64,000 nucleotides of DNA from Closterium sp. NIES-65 (Eukaryota > Streptophyta > Zygnematophyceae > Desmidiales > Closteriaceae): NCBI GenBank assembly GCA_948144175.1, contig CANXME010000812.1, positions 248,001 to 312,000 on the forward strand, given 5' to 3'. The notes below the pieces were generated by a model. That model was not told the DNA's origin and searched no databases. It saw only the letters and a list, made by a program, of their open reading frames with translations. Positions 17,312-27,553 of the stretch are shown piece by piece. Made by a program: the position numbers and the translations under genes. Positions within the stretch are counted from its first letter, which is position 1, and every line of letters begins with the position of its first letter.

Positions 17312-18955
17312 AAGGGGATTGATATCTTTGCTCTTGATTATGATGCTATCCTTGCTGCTATGTATGCATTGACTATTAGTGCTGAGGGTGACTATTACTT
17401 GAATGTACCGCCCGACCCAGGTATTGACACCGGTGAGGCTGCAGCTCTAGGTGCTTGTGCGTCCGCTGCTCCACGTCCTGGTAAGGTTGCTTCCCTAGGT
17501 GCTAGTGCGTTTGCATCTGCTTGTACTGCACCTACTGAGGCACTCCACACCTTCACACTGGACTCCGGTGCTTCCCGCTGTTTCTTTCGCGACCGCACTG
17601 CCCTCAAGCAGCTCCCTAGACCGGTTGCTGTCTCCCTGGCTGACCCCTCAGGGGGTTCGGTCCTTGCGACCTCCACCACTGCCCTCCCTTGTCCTGTTGT
17701 CCCGTCTGGCATGCTTTCGGGCCTCTACCTCCCCTCGTTCTCTACGAACTTGGTGGTGGGGTCCGCGCTCTAGGACGCGGGTGTTCACCAGTTCACCCCG
17801 GCCTACGAGCGTGTGACGCACTGCACGTGTGCCCGGACGGGTCGTCACCTGGCTACCTTCACTCGGCTGCCGGGGTCGGACTTGTACACACTGACCACTG
17901 AGTTCCCTCAGGTAGCTGCCACTACGTCTGCGTCAGATCAGCTATCGAACCCCTGCTCGTTTCGCTCCCTGTCACACAAGACTGTCCTCTGGCACCACCG
18001 CCTTGGTCACCCGTCAGTGCAGCGCCTTCGCGGCATGCACTCCAGGTACCTTGTCTCTGGTCTTCCCAGAGTTCTCCCTTCCCTTCCTCCCTCGCCTGCT
18101 CCTCCCTGTCTTCCCTGCGTCGAGGGGCGGCAGCGCGCCGCTCCTCACTCCTCCTTGTTCCCTCCCACAGAGGCTCCTTTGCAGACTCTCCACCTGGACG
18201 TGTGGGGCCCCGCCCACGTCCGGGGACAGGGCCACGAGCGATACTTTCTGCTGGTCGTCGACGACTACACGCGCTACACCACGGTCTTCCCCTTGCGTAC
18301 CAAGGGTGAGGTCCCTGATGTCTTGATCCCCTGGATCCGCGCTGCTCGTCTGCAGCTCCGCCAGCGGTTCCAGTCGGACTTTCCTGTCCTACGTCTGCAC
18401 TCTGACAGAGGTGGCGAATTTTCCTCTGACCTCTTGGCAGCCTACAGTGCGGAGCACGGCATCCACCAGACGTTCACTCTCCCGGGCTGTCCGCAGCAGA
18501 ATGGGGTTGCTGAGCACAGCATTGGTCTTGTCATGGAGGTCGCTCGTACCTCCATGATCCATGCGGCTGCTCCCCATTTCCTGTGGCCGTTTGCAATGTA
18601 GTACGCCGCGCATCAGCTCAACCTCTGGCCCCGTGTCTCTGTTCCGGAGACCTCGCCTACTCTGCGTTGGACGGGGGAGGTTGGCGACGCCTCGGTGTTC
18701 CGAGTCTGGGGATGTCGAGCCTTTGTCCGCGATCCGTCCGCGGACAAACTCTCCTCCCGTGCAGTTCCCTGTGTCTTCCTGGGCTTTGTCTTGGACGCGC
18801 CTGGCTGGCGGTTTTACCACCCCACCTCGTGCCGTGTCTTCGCCTCTCAGGACGTCACCTTTGACGAGCCGGTACCCTTTTACCATCTCCTCCCCTACCG
18901 CACTGCCCCGCTCCCCCCCCGCCGCTCTTCCTCACCCCAGGTGTCCCGCCGGTAG
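17312..18955 (+). pseudogene. pol: E5 protease-integrase pseudogene
   Basis: Protease LDSGASRCFFRDRTAL is near 17560. The pre-integrase LWHHRLGHPS is near 17990. The integrase triad is visible as Asp in LDVWGPAHV, Asp in LHSDRGGEF and Glu in QQNGVAEHSIG. Stops at 17771 (TAG for CAG) and 18599 (TAG), and a shift near 18920 in a C run, break it. Confidence 0.87.
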
Positions 18956-19997
18956 ACCCCCTCCCTACCCAGGGTGCTGCTCCCTTAGGTGTTTCCCAGG
19001 TAGACCCGGTCGAGCCTTTCGAGGTAGCTGTTGACTCTGGTCCTGCGCGAGGTACTGAGTGTGCTGAGCCTGGTCCTGCTGGGTCTGGGGGCACTGAGAC
19101 TGGGGTTGCTGAGCCTGGGGGTGCAGAGCCTGGAGGTGCTGAGACTGGGGGTGCTGAGCCTGGAGGTGCTAGGACTGGGAGTACTGAGCCTGGGAGTGCT
19201 GAGACTAGGGGTGTTGAGCCTGGTGGCGCTCCCTCTTCACAGCAGCTGCGTGAGTGGTACTCTCAGCACTACAGCCTCCGTCGTGGGGCTACTGGAGCTG
19301 GGGGGTCTGCTGGAGTCGGGGCTGGTAGCCTCGCAGGTGCAGTCCCACAGCCCGAGCCTCCCTCCCCTCAGCGGCTACGTGAGTGGTACGCTCGGCGCTG
19401 AAGCCTCAGAAGTGGAGCTCCTCCTCTTGAGGTACCGCCTGCTGGAGGTGCTGCTGGTGCTACTGGTGGTGCTACTGTTACTGGTGCTGCTGGAGGTTCT
19501 GGAGCTGCTGGAGGTGGTGCCTGGGCTACTGGGGGTTCTGGAGCTGCCGGAGGTACTGCTGGTGCTGGTGCTGCTGGAGGTCCTGGCGGAGCTGCTGGTG
19601 CTGCTGGAGGTTCTGGAGCTACCGGAGGTGCTGCTGGTGCTCGTTTGGCTGGTGCCTCTAGTGCTGTCTCTGCTGCTTCTTGGGGCACTTCACGGCCGCC
19701 GCCGTACTTGGTTCCGCTCCTTCAGCAGGTTCTTGGTCAGCCACCTCCTCCTCGTCCTCCTCCCTCCTTAGAGTGTCCTCCGCCTGTCCAGTCGCTGTCC
19801 CAGCTCCCACCTGTCTCGCCGCTTCCTGGTCCTTCTCCCTACACTGGTCCGACAGGCGGTCTTACAGAGCGTCGTGCGCCTGAGTCTCGTCCTGTATTGC
19901 CTGTGTCGCGTCCTGTGTCACCTGTTTGTGCTGCTCGCACTGGTTGCCGTGGTCAGCGTGAGCGTCTTCCACCTGTGCCTGGCACACACTTTATGGA
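18956..19997 (+). other. E5 IN-RT linker and RT deletion junction
   Basis: Low-complexity linker coding in shifted frames: a 15-bp repeat (GGTGCTGAGCCTGGG type, 19070-19220), two LREWY motifs (about 19245 and 19375), then GGTGCTGCTGGAGG-type triplet-rich DNA. It passes GGCACACACTTTATGGA (GTHFM) and then joins directly to the RNase H side (CTCCTCGCCTCAGGCC). By comparison with E6 about 1.3-1.6 kb with the YVDD motif is missing. Confidence 0.75.
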
Positions 19998-20521
19998 GAC
20001 TCCTCGCCTCAGGCCACTCCTCTGGCTACTCGCCACTCGCTCTCAGCTCTGCCTTCGGATGAGTCCGTAGAGTCGAGTGGCCCGTACCCAGAGCTTGTTG
20101 GCTGCCTCATGTACCTGATGACCTGCACACGACCTGACCTTGCATACCCTCTTAGCATTCTTGCACGCTATGTTGCTCCTGGGAGACACCGACCAGAGCA
20201 CATGGCTGCAGCGAAGAGGGTGTTGCGCTACTTGTGCAGTACGTCGGGCATGGGGCTAGTGCTTGGAGGGCGGAGTACAGTGGTCCTCACTGGTCACGCG
20301 GACGCGTCTTGGGCTGACGACCAGGCTACGCAGCGGTCGTCGCAGGGGTACACCTTCAGTCTTGGTTCCGGCTCTGTTTCTTGGCGGGCTACTCGCTCGT
20401 CTTCTGTTCTCGGCTCCAGCTGTGAGGCTGAGATCTACGCCGGGGCCATGGCTGCACAGGAGCTTCGCTGGCTCACCTACCTGCTGACTGACCTTGGAGA
20501 GGTGCCTCGTTCTCCTCCAGT
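19998..20521 (+). pseudogene. pol: E5 RNase H fragment
   Basis: The fragment runs SALPSDESVES, GCLMYLMTCTRPDLAYPLS, HADASWADDQATQ and CEAEIYAGAMAAQELRWL up to LTDLGEVPRSPPV, where the sequence changes to the E6 leader. The YVDNKA and TADVFTKAL parts are missing, so two of the RNase H catalytic positions are gone. Confidence 0.85.
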
Positions 20522-21240
20522 CCTCGTGCTCCGCCGCCCTGCGGCCCTACTCGCCGCCCTACCTGCGGCCCTACCGCCGCCCTACCGGCGGCCCTTCCGC
20601 CGCCCTACCTACGGCCCTACCGCCGCCCTACCTGTGGTCCACCCGCCGCCCTACCTGCGGCCCTACCGCTGCCCTACCTACGGCCCACCCGCCGCCCTAC
20701 CTGCGGCTCACCCGCCGCCCTACCTGCGGCTCACCCGCCGCCCTACTTGCGGCTCACCCGCCGCCCTATCTACGACCGCCTCGCCGCCCTGAACCAGCGC
20801 CACCGCGCCGCCGTGCACCAGAGCCGCCTAGCAGCAGAAGCGCCGGGAGCCGAGCCGCCCTGCCGCCGAGCCGCCCAGCAACCGAGCCGCCCGGGAGCCG
20901 AGCCGCCCAGCAGCCGAGCCGCCCTGCCGCCGAGCCGCCCGGGAGCCGAGTCGCCCTGCCGCCGAGCCACCCAGCAACCGGGCCGCCCGGGAGCCGAGCC
21001 GCCCAGCAGCCGAGCCGTCCTACCGCCGAGCCGCCCAGCAGCCGAGCCGCCCTGCCGCCGAGCCGCCCGGGAGCCGAGCCGCCCTGCCGCCAAGCCGCCC
21101 TACCGCCGAGCCGCCCAGCAGCCGAGCCGCCCAGCCGCCGAGCCGCCCAGCAGCCGAGCCGCCGAGCCGCCCAGCCGCCGAGCCGCCCAGCAGCCGGGCA
21201 GCCCTACTGCCGAGCCGCCCGATCTGCCCTGTCCGGTGAG
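20522..21240 (+). repeat. E6 leader minisatellite
   Basis: Units such as GCCCTACCTGCGGCCC (20560-20770) are followed by GAGCCGCCCAGCAGCCGAGC units (20860-21200). Composition and position match the leaders of E3 and E4. No gene is seen; the long frames reading through it are proline/arginine/alanine repeats. Confidence 0.8.
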
Positions 21241-21302
21241 CACATCACCACTGTCACTGCGTGCCCTTCCCCTACTGCTTGCACTGCTCCACTATCGTCG
21301 TC

Positions 21303-22630
21303 ATGGCTACCCCTAGTGTCCTCGCTTTTGACGCTGAGGGTCGAGCCATTGACTTTGAGGTCTAGGTCGACGACCTGCAGCTGTTCTTACAGTGCGATAG
21401 GGCGGACGGTCTTTCTCTCTTTCACCTCACCTCTGGCGCCTCTCCTGCCCCTGCTGCTGATGCTGACCCCACTGTTCGCTCTCAGTGGGCCACCCGCGAT
21501 GCTGCTGCACGTCTTGCTGTGCATCGCCACCTGCCTACCACTGAGCACGCGCACTTTAGTCAGTACAAGAGTGCTCAGACCTTGTACGATGCTGTAGTTG
21601 CGCGCTACTCTTCCCCTGCCACTGCTGCACTGAGCCGCCTCATGCTACCGTACCTCTTTCCTGACCTTGCTGCCTTTCCCACAGTCGCTCACCTCATTAC
21701 GCACCTCCGCACTAGTGACACTCGCTACCGCGCCGCGCTTCCTGTTGAGTTCTGCGCCAAGAACCCCCCCCCCATGTACATCACTCTCTATTACATAGTC
21801 ACACGCCTCCCTGACTCCCTTCGCGTAGTCAGGGACCACTTCCTCTCAGTCTGCCCCACCACTCTCACTGTTGACCTCCTCGAGAAGGCCCTCCTGGCGG
21901 CAGAGAAGAGCATCGTCGCTGTAGGAGCCTCTCCTGGTGACCCTCGCACCCCCATCTTTGAGGGGTGTTCTCCTTCCCCCCTACTGCCCTCTATTGCCTC
22001 TGCTGCTGCTGCCGACCTGCTTGGTCTTGAGTCGGTTGGCGCGGCGTCTGCCCCTAGCGGGAGACGCCGCCCTGGCAAGGGCAAGGGGGGCAAGGGCGCG
22101 GGTGGAGCCGGCGGGGGCGGTGGAGGTGGCGGTGGAGGCGGCGGAGGGAGTGGGGGTGGCGGTGGGAGTGGTGGCGGGGGCGGTGGTGGTGGTGGCAGCG
22201 GCGGAGGCGGAGGCGGTGGCGGCGGCAGCGGTGGGAGTAGAGGCGGCGGTGGTGGCGGAGGTGGGGGCGGCGGTGGCGGAGGGGGTGGAGCTGGTCGGGG
22301 TGGTGCCCCGCAGCGGAGCGGCTCTGGTGGTGGTCACCGCCAGCAGCAGCAGTAGCTGCAGCGTTCGCGGGACATCCCCCCGCCCTAGCAGCTCCGTGAG
22401 TGGTACACGCAACGTAAGGTGGGGGTTTTGGTCCGTGCACCTACGTCCTTCGTTCCGGGGACCGCGCGGGTGAGCAGTGTGGGGGTGCCCACCCCACCCA
22501 GCGCTGCTTTGGCCGCCTGACGGACGCTTGGCGTCAGCAGTTCCCCGAGGCTAGTGAGATTCCCCGCCAGGGAGAGCTGTCTAGGGCTGGCGTAGCTATC
22601 TTTGATCTTGATTTTGATGCTATCCTTGCT
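21303..22630 (+). pseudogene. gag: E6 gag pseudogene
   Basis: ATG at 21303 (MATPSVLAFDAEGRA), then TAG at 21363 for the Trp of FEVWVDD. The frame is otherwise open to 22353: gag core, LLEKALLAAEKSIVAVGAS and a glycine run (22100-22290). A TAG then replaces CAG in the glutamine run (22353), another falls in PQQLREW (22386), and there is a shift near 22415 before the zinc-finger region. Confidence 0.88.
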
Positions 22631-24034
22631 GCCATGTATGCTGTGACTATTAGTGAGGAGGGTGACTGTTACCGGTGTCTCCCGCTTGACCCGGGCATTG
22701 GTACTGCTGAGCTAGGTGCTTGTGAGGCTGCTGCTCTAGGTGCCAGTGCGTCTGCGCTCTCAGGTACTGGTGAGGCTGCGCTCTCAGGTACTGCGTCGGC
22801 TTCGGCCTCCCTCACCTTCACACTTGACTCAGGGGCTTCTCGCTCCTTCTTTCGAGACCGCACCACGCTCACGCCGCTTGGTCGGCCGGTTGCAGTCTCC
22901 CTGGCTGACCCCTCTGGGGGTCCTGTTCTCTCTCACTTCTCCACTGTCCTCCCGTGTCCGGCTGCCCCCTCGGGCACCCTGTCTGGTTTGTACCTCCCCT
23001 CGTTCTCGACGAACTTGGTGAGTGGTGCTGACCTGCAGGATGCGGGGGTTCACCAGTTTACTCCTGCGAGTCAGCGGGTGACCCACTGCTCGGACGCCCG
23101 CGCAGGCCGACACCTGGCCACGTTTTCGCGTCGGCCAGGGTCGAGTCTCTACACCCTGACCACTAAGTCTCCTCCTGTCCTTGCGTCTGGCCAGGTAGCT
23201 GCGTCGGGTCAGGTGTTTGCTGCTGCGTCCAGGTCTGGTCCTAAGTCTGCCCCCTGCTCGTGTCGCCTCCTGTCTCACGAGACTCTCCTGTGGCACCACC
23301 GTCTTGGCCACCCCTCCTTACCTCGTCTTCGGGGCATGGCTTCCCGTGTCCTTGTCTCTGGTCTCCCGCAGTCTCTCCCTCCCCTTCCTTCGGGGCCAGG
23401 ACCTTCCTGTGTCCCCTGTGTCGAGGGGCGGCTCCGGGCTGCCCCTCACTCCTCCTAGTTTCCCCCGACAGAGGCCCCGCTACAGACACTTCACATGGAC
23501 GTGTGGGGCCCGGCCCGCGTCCGTGGACAGGGTCACGAGCGCTACTTCCTGCTGGTGGTTGACGACTACTCGCGTTACACCACAGTCTTCCCCTTGCGCA
23601 GCAAGGGTGATGTCACTGAGGTGTTGATCGACTGGATCCGCGCAGCTTGTCTCCAGCTCAGGAGGAGCTTCGGCTCGGACTTTCCTGTTCTACGCCTGCA
23701 CTCTGACCGAGGTGGGGAGTTCTCCTCTGGCCTTCTGCGAGCCTACTGTCGTGCACGAGGCATCCGTTAAACCTTTACGCTTCCGGACTCTCCACAGCAA
23801 TATGGGATTTCTGAGCGCCGCATTGGCATGGTCATGGACGTCGCTCGTACGTCCATGATACATGCAGCTGCCCCCCATTTTCTCTGGCCATTTGCGGTTC
23901 GGTACGCGGCGCATCAGATCAACCTTCACCCCAGGGTCTCCCGGCCGGAGACCTCCCCAGCTCTCCTGTAGACGGGGAAGGTCGGCGATGCGTCTGCGTT
24001 CCGTGTCTGGGGATCACGGGCGTTTGTTCGCGAC
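22631..24034 (+). pseudogene. pol: E6 protease-integrase pseudogene
   Basis: Protease LDSGASRSFFRDRTTL near 22830, pre-integrase LWHHRLGHPS near 23290, and integrase Asp in MDVWGPARV (23495) and LHSDRGGEF (about 23700). Stops at 23456 (TAG for CAG), 23768 (TAA) and 23968 (TAG for TGG). The third catalytic segment reads QQYGISERRIG, in which the usual Asn and Ala are changed though the Glu remains. Confidence 0.87.
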
Positions 24035-25900
24035 TTGTCTGCGGACAAACTTTCCCCTCGTGCTGCTCCCTGTGTCTTCCTAGGCTTCCCCCCTGACGCC
24101 CCAGGGTGGCAGTTCTACCACCCCTCCTCTCGTCGTGTTCTGTCCTCCCAGGACGTCACGTTCGACGAGTCAGTCCCCTTCTACCGCCTCTTCCCCTACC
24201 GCACTCCTTCCCTCCCCCCGCCACCGCACTTCCTTGTGCCAGGTCCCCCCCCGGTAGTTCCCCTTCCCCCTCAGGGTCCGGCCCCTTCAGGTGTGTCCCA
24301 GGTAGACGCAGTCGAGCCGGTCGAGGTTGCTGGTGACTCTGGTACTGCTGCGGGTGCTGATCCTGGGGGTGCTAACTCTGGGGGTGCTGGGCGCGAGGAT
24401 GCTGAGCCTAGGGGTGCTGAGCCTGGGGGTTCTGAGACTGGGGGTGCTGAGCCTGGGGGTGCTGAGCCTGGGGGTGCTACGTCAGGAGCTACTGAGCCAG
24501 GGGGTGCTGCGTATGGAGCTGCTGAGCCTGGAGTTGCGGAGCCTGCGGCCATCGGACCTCCCCTTGTGGCGTTTGGCGGTGCGGGGCCTGCAGGTTCTCC
24601 GGGTGCTTTGTCTCGGCGGGAGCCCCTCTCTCCACAGGAGCTGCGCGAGTGGTTTGCTCGCCGCTGGAGGCGTACTGCTGGACCTGGAGCTTCTTCGCCT
24701 GCTGAGGGTACTTGTGTCGCTGGTCCCGGAGCTGCTGGGCCTTCGGGTCCGCCTGGAACTGGAGCTGCTGAGGGTGTTGGTGCTGAGACTGTTGCTGTCC
24801 TTCCTGGCGGTGGTGCTACTGCGGGTGCTGCTAGTGCTGCTGGAGGTCCTGCCGCTGGAGGTGCTGTTGGCGCTGGTGCTGCCGCTGAGGGTGCTGGTGC
24901 TGTCCCTGCTGTGTCAAGAGTTGCCGCGTGGCCTTGGCCGTACTTCGTTCCACTCCTGCAGCAGGTTCTTGGTCCTTCTCCTCCTGTAGAGTGTCCACCG
25001 CCTGTCCAGTCACAGTCACAGTTAGAGCCCGCCTCCCCACTGCCTGCTCCCTCTCCTTACACTGGTCCTACTAGAGGTCTTGCTGAGCGTCGTGAGCCTG
25101 CGTCTCGTCCCGCGTCGCCTGTTCGTACTGCTCGCGCTAGTGGTCGCGGTTCGCGTCAGCGTCCTCCTCCTGTCCCTGGCATGCACCGGCTGTCTCTGCG
25201 TCGGTCCAACGCTCCTCTGCGTGCCCCTTTGCCTTCTCCTCCTGAGTCCTCTCTTCCTGCACTTGCCGACCCAGAGTCGGACTCTCTTCGTGTTTCCAGT
25301 CCTACTGTCACGCGTCTCCTTGCTACTGTCGTCAGTGACCCTTCTTTTGAGTCCACTACTACGTCTGCGCTTGTTGCTAAGCTCGTCGACTTTGCTGCTC
25401 GCTGTCGTCTAGACTACGCTGCCAGTCTTGTTGCTGAGTCTGCGTCTGTCTGTCCTCCGTCCGTCAGGGGTGAGTGTGCTCTTGGCACGGACGTCCTTGA
25501 GGACAGGCAGGAGGAGTTCCAGTGTCTGGTTGCTGCTTCACCTCATCTCGCGTCCGTACTACTTGCCCCTGAGGGAGACCCGGATGCACTAGACATCCCG
25601 ACTCCGCGCTCTTACGCGGAGGCCGTAGAGGGTCCCTACTCCTCTCAGTGGCAGGCAGCTATGGATGCAGAGATGGCTTCCTGGAAGTCCACAGGCACTT
25701 ACGTTGACGCGGTTCCCCCTCCTGGGGCGAACATCTTCAGTGGCATGTGGATCTTCAGGGTGAAGCAGCCGCCGGGCTCCCCACCTGTCTTCAAGGCGCG
25801 GTACCTCGCTCGTGGCTTCAGTCAGCGGCAGGGAGTTGACTACTTTCAAAACTTCTCTCCCACCCCGAAGATGACCACTCTTCGGGTCTGCTGCACATAG
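24035..25900 (+). CDS. pol: E6 integrase C-terminus, linker and RT N-terminus
   Basis: An open frame of ~620 codons running from the integrase end (SADKLSPRAAPCVFLGFPP), through YHPSSRRVLSSQDVTFDES and a linker with PGGAEPGG-like repeats (24350-24540), LREWF (near 24640) and PYFVPLLQQVLG (near 24950). It ends in the first third of RT (AMDAEMASWKSTGTYVDA, KMTTLRV). It stops at 25898 after a one-base loss (CTTCGGGTCTGCTGC against GGGTGCTGCTGC). It is part of one polyprotein; the listed start is only where the frame opens. Confidence 0.85.
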   Translation: MSADKLSPRAAPCVFLGFPPDAPGWQFYHPSSRRVLSSQDVTFDESVPFYRLFPYRTPSLPPPPHFLVPGPPPVVPLPPQGPAPSGVSQVDAVEPVEVAGDSGTAAGADPGGANSGGAGREDAEPRGAEPGGSETGGAEPGGAEPGGATSGATEPGGAAYGAAEPGVAEPAAIGPPLVAFGGAGPAGSPGALSRREPLSPQELREWFARRWRRTAGPGASSPAEGTCVAGPGAAGPSGPPGTGAAEGVGAETVAVLPGGGATAGAASAAGGPAAGGAVGAGAAAEGAGAVPAVSRVAAWPWPYFVPLLQQVLGPSPPVECPPPVQSQSQLEPASPLPAPSPYTGPTRGLAERREPASRPASPVRTARASGRGSRQRPPPVPGMHRLSLRRSNAPLRAPLPSPPESSLPALADPESDSLRVSSPTVTRLLATVVSDPSFESTTTSALVAKLVDFAARCRLDYAASLVAESASVCPPSVRGECALGTDVLEDRQEEFQCLVAASPHLASVLLAPEGDPDALDIPTPRSYAEAVEGPYSSQWQAAMDAEMASWKSTGTYVDAVPPPGANIFSGMWIFRVKQPPGSPPVFKARYLARGFSQRQGVDYFQNFSPTPKMTTLRVCCT

Positions 25901-25930
25901 CCGCTCAGCGCGACTACGAGCTCCACTCTC

Positions 25931-27175
25931 TTGACTACGAGCTCTGCTTTCTTGCAGGGTAGCCTGCACGAGGAGATCTGGCTGCGCCGTCCACCTGGCT
26001 TCACTGGGACTTTCCCTCTTGGCACCAAGTGGAGCCTCCGTCGGCCAGTCTACGGTCTCCGCCAGGCACCGCGTGAGTGGCACGACACACTGAGGACTAC
26101 GCTTGCGGCTCTTGGGTTTGCTCCCTCTACTGGCGACCCGTCGTTGTTCCTGCGCACCGACACTTCTCTGCCGCCGTTTTACATCCTCGTGTACGTCGAC
26201 GACTTGGTCTTTGCCATAGCGGACACTGCTGGACTCGCCTACGTGAAGTCCGAGCTGCAGAAGAGACACACGTGCACAGACCTGGGTGAACTGCGCAGCT
26301 ACCTTGGCTTGCAGATCACTCGGGACAGAGCACGCCGCACCATTACCTTGACTCAGTCACACATGGTGCAGCAGGTCCTTCAGCGCTTCGGCTTCACGTA
26401 CTCCTCGCCTCAGGCCACTCCTCTGTCTACTCGCCACTCGCTCTCAGCTCTGCCTTCGGATGAGTCCGTAGAGTCGAGTGGCCCGTACCCAGGGCTTGTT
26501 GGCTGCCTCATGTACCTGATGACCTGCACACGACCTGACCTTGCATACCCTCTTAGCATTCTTGCACGCTATGTTGCTCCTGGGAGACACCGACCAGAGC
26601 ACATGGCTGCAGCGAAGAGGGTGTTGCGCTACTTGTGCAGTACGTTGGGCATGGGGCTAGTGCTTGGAGGGCGGAGTCCAGTGGTCCTCACTGGGCACGC
26701 GGACGCTTCTTGGGCTGACGACCAGGCTACTCAGCGGTCGTCACAGGGCTACACCTTTAGTCTTGGTTCCGGCTCTGTTTCGTGGCGGGCTACTCGCTCG
26801 TCCTGTGTTCTCGGCTCCAGTTGTGAGGCTGAGATCTACGCCGGGGCCATGGCTGCTCAGGAGCTTCGCTGGCTCACCTACCTGCTGACTGACCTTGGAG
26901 AGCCGCCTCGTTCTCCTCCAGTGCTATACGTAGACAACAAGGCCATGCTGGCCTTGTGTCGAGAGCAGCGCCTGGAGCACAGAACGAAGCACATTGCTCT
27001 CCGTTACTTTCTTGCTCGCGAGCTGCATCAGCGTGGTCAGTTGCGACTTGCGTACGTGGCCTCTGAGGCCAACACTGCTGATGTTTTCACCAAGGCACTT
27101 CCGCCTTGTGATCATCAGCGCTTCTGCACTCAGCTGGAACTTGTACCTGTCTTACCTCACTTACTCACCTCTTGA
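25931..27175 (+). CDS. pol: E6 RT-RNase H, C-terminal part
   Basis: The frame resumes after a local scramble at 25935-25950 (GACTACGAGCTCTGC where relatives read GACTTCAGCACTGC). It covers QGSLHEEIWLRRPPGF, YVDDLVFAIADT near 26190, and the whole RNase H: HADASWADD, CEAEIYAG, YVDNKAML, TADVFTKALPP, ending HLLTS. Catalytic residues are intact. The two small lesions separate it from the preceding frame. Confidence 0.88.
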   Translation: MTTSSAFLQGSLHEEIWLRRPPGFTGTFPLGTKWSLRRPVYGLRQAPREWHDTLRTTLAALGFAPSTGDPSLFLRTDTSLPPFYILVYVDDLVFAIADTAGLAYVKSELQKRHTCTDLGELRSYLGLQITRDRARRTITLTQSHMVQQVLQRFGFTYSSPQATPLSTRHSLSALPSDESVESSGPYPGLVGCLMYLMTCTRPDLAYPLSILARYVAPGRHRPEHMAAAKRVLRYLCSTLGMGLVLGGRSPVVLTGHADASWADDQATQRSSQGYTFSLGSGSVSWRATRSSCVLGSSCEAEIYAGAMAAQELRWLTYLLTDLGEPPRSPPVLYVDNKAMLALCREQRLEHRTKHIALRYFLARELHQRGQLRLAYVASEANTADVFTKALPPCDHQRFCTQLELVPVLPHLLTS

Positions 27176-27387
27176 TCTTATTTGTACTCTTGCATATATA
27201 TATATACCTGCTCTTCTTTGTCTACTGTTATATGTATGTGCACTCCTGCATGTGAACTGGCCTTGTGGCCTTGACCTTGTGCTCAGACAATGTGGTGACT
27301 TTGTGATCCACCCTGAGCTTGCTTTGCTTTGCTTTGCTTGACTGGTCTTGTGACCCCTTGTTCTCCCCCACTTTGCCTATGGGGGTG
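27176..27387 (+). other. E6 3' UTR and polypurine tract
   Basis: Non-coding, with a TATATATATA run, the CATGTGAACTGGCCTTGTGG block and ATGGGGGTG before the LTR, as in E1 and E2. Confidence 0.7.
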
Positions 27388-27515
27388 TGTCAGATTTATA
27401 TGACATAGCTACTGTAGGCTATAGTGGGGTAGCACATATGGGGTACAGCTTTTCTAGGGTTTGTATTTGTACCCATCTTTCACTTAGTCAATTCATTCTC
27501 GTTCTCATTTTCACA
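27388..27515 (+). repeat. E6 3' LTR (128 bp)
   Basis: TGTCAGATTTATATGACATA to TTTTCACA, with the core GTAGGCTATAGTGGGGTAGC. It is similar to the E3 5' LTR. E7 sequence begins immediately after it. Confidence 0.87.
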
Positions 27516-27553
27516 GGACAGACAGACTCTGACTCAGCAACAAGGCTCGCGGT

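Larger units (their letters stand above)
15575..20521 (+). mobile_element. E5: Ty1/copia element, second gag subfamily, RT deleted, 3' end lost
   Basis: It starts with a 125-bp LTR and the primer site TGGTATTAAGAGC, followed by gag of the MASPTVLTFDDEGRP type, protease, integrase and linker. A deletion then removes the whole RT region (junction near 19998). RNase H follows and breaks off at 20521, fused to the E6 leader. Confidence 0.88.
20522..27515 (+). mobile_element. E6: Ty1/copia element, leader to 3' LTR
   Basis: It has no 5' LTR; the sequence starts in the GC-rich leader at the junction with E5. It then has gag, protease, integrase, linker, RT, RNase H, 3' UTR and a 3' LTR. The gag is the E3/E4 type. 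The 3' LTR abuts E7 without spacer. Confidence 0.9.
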
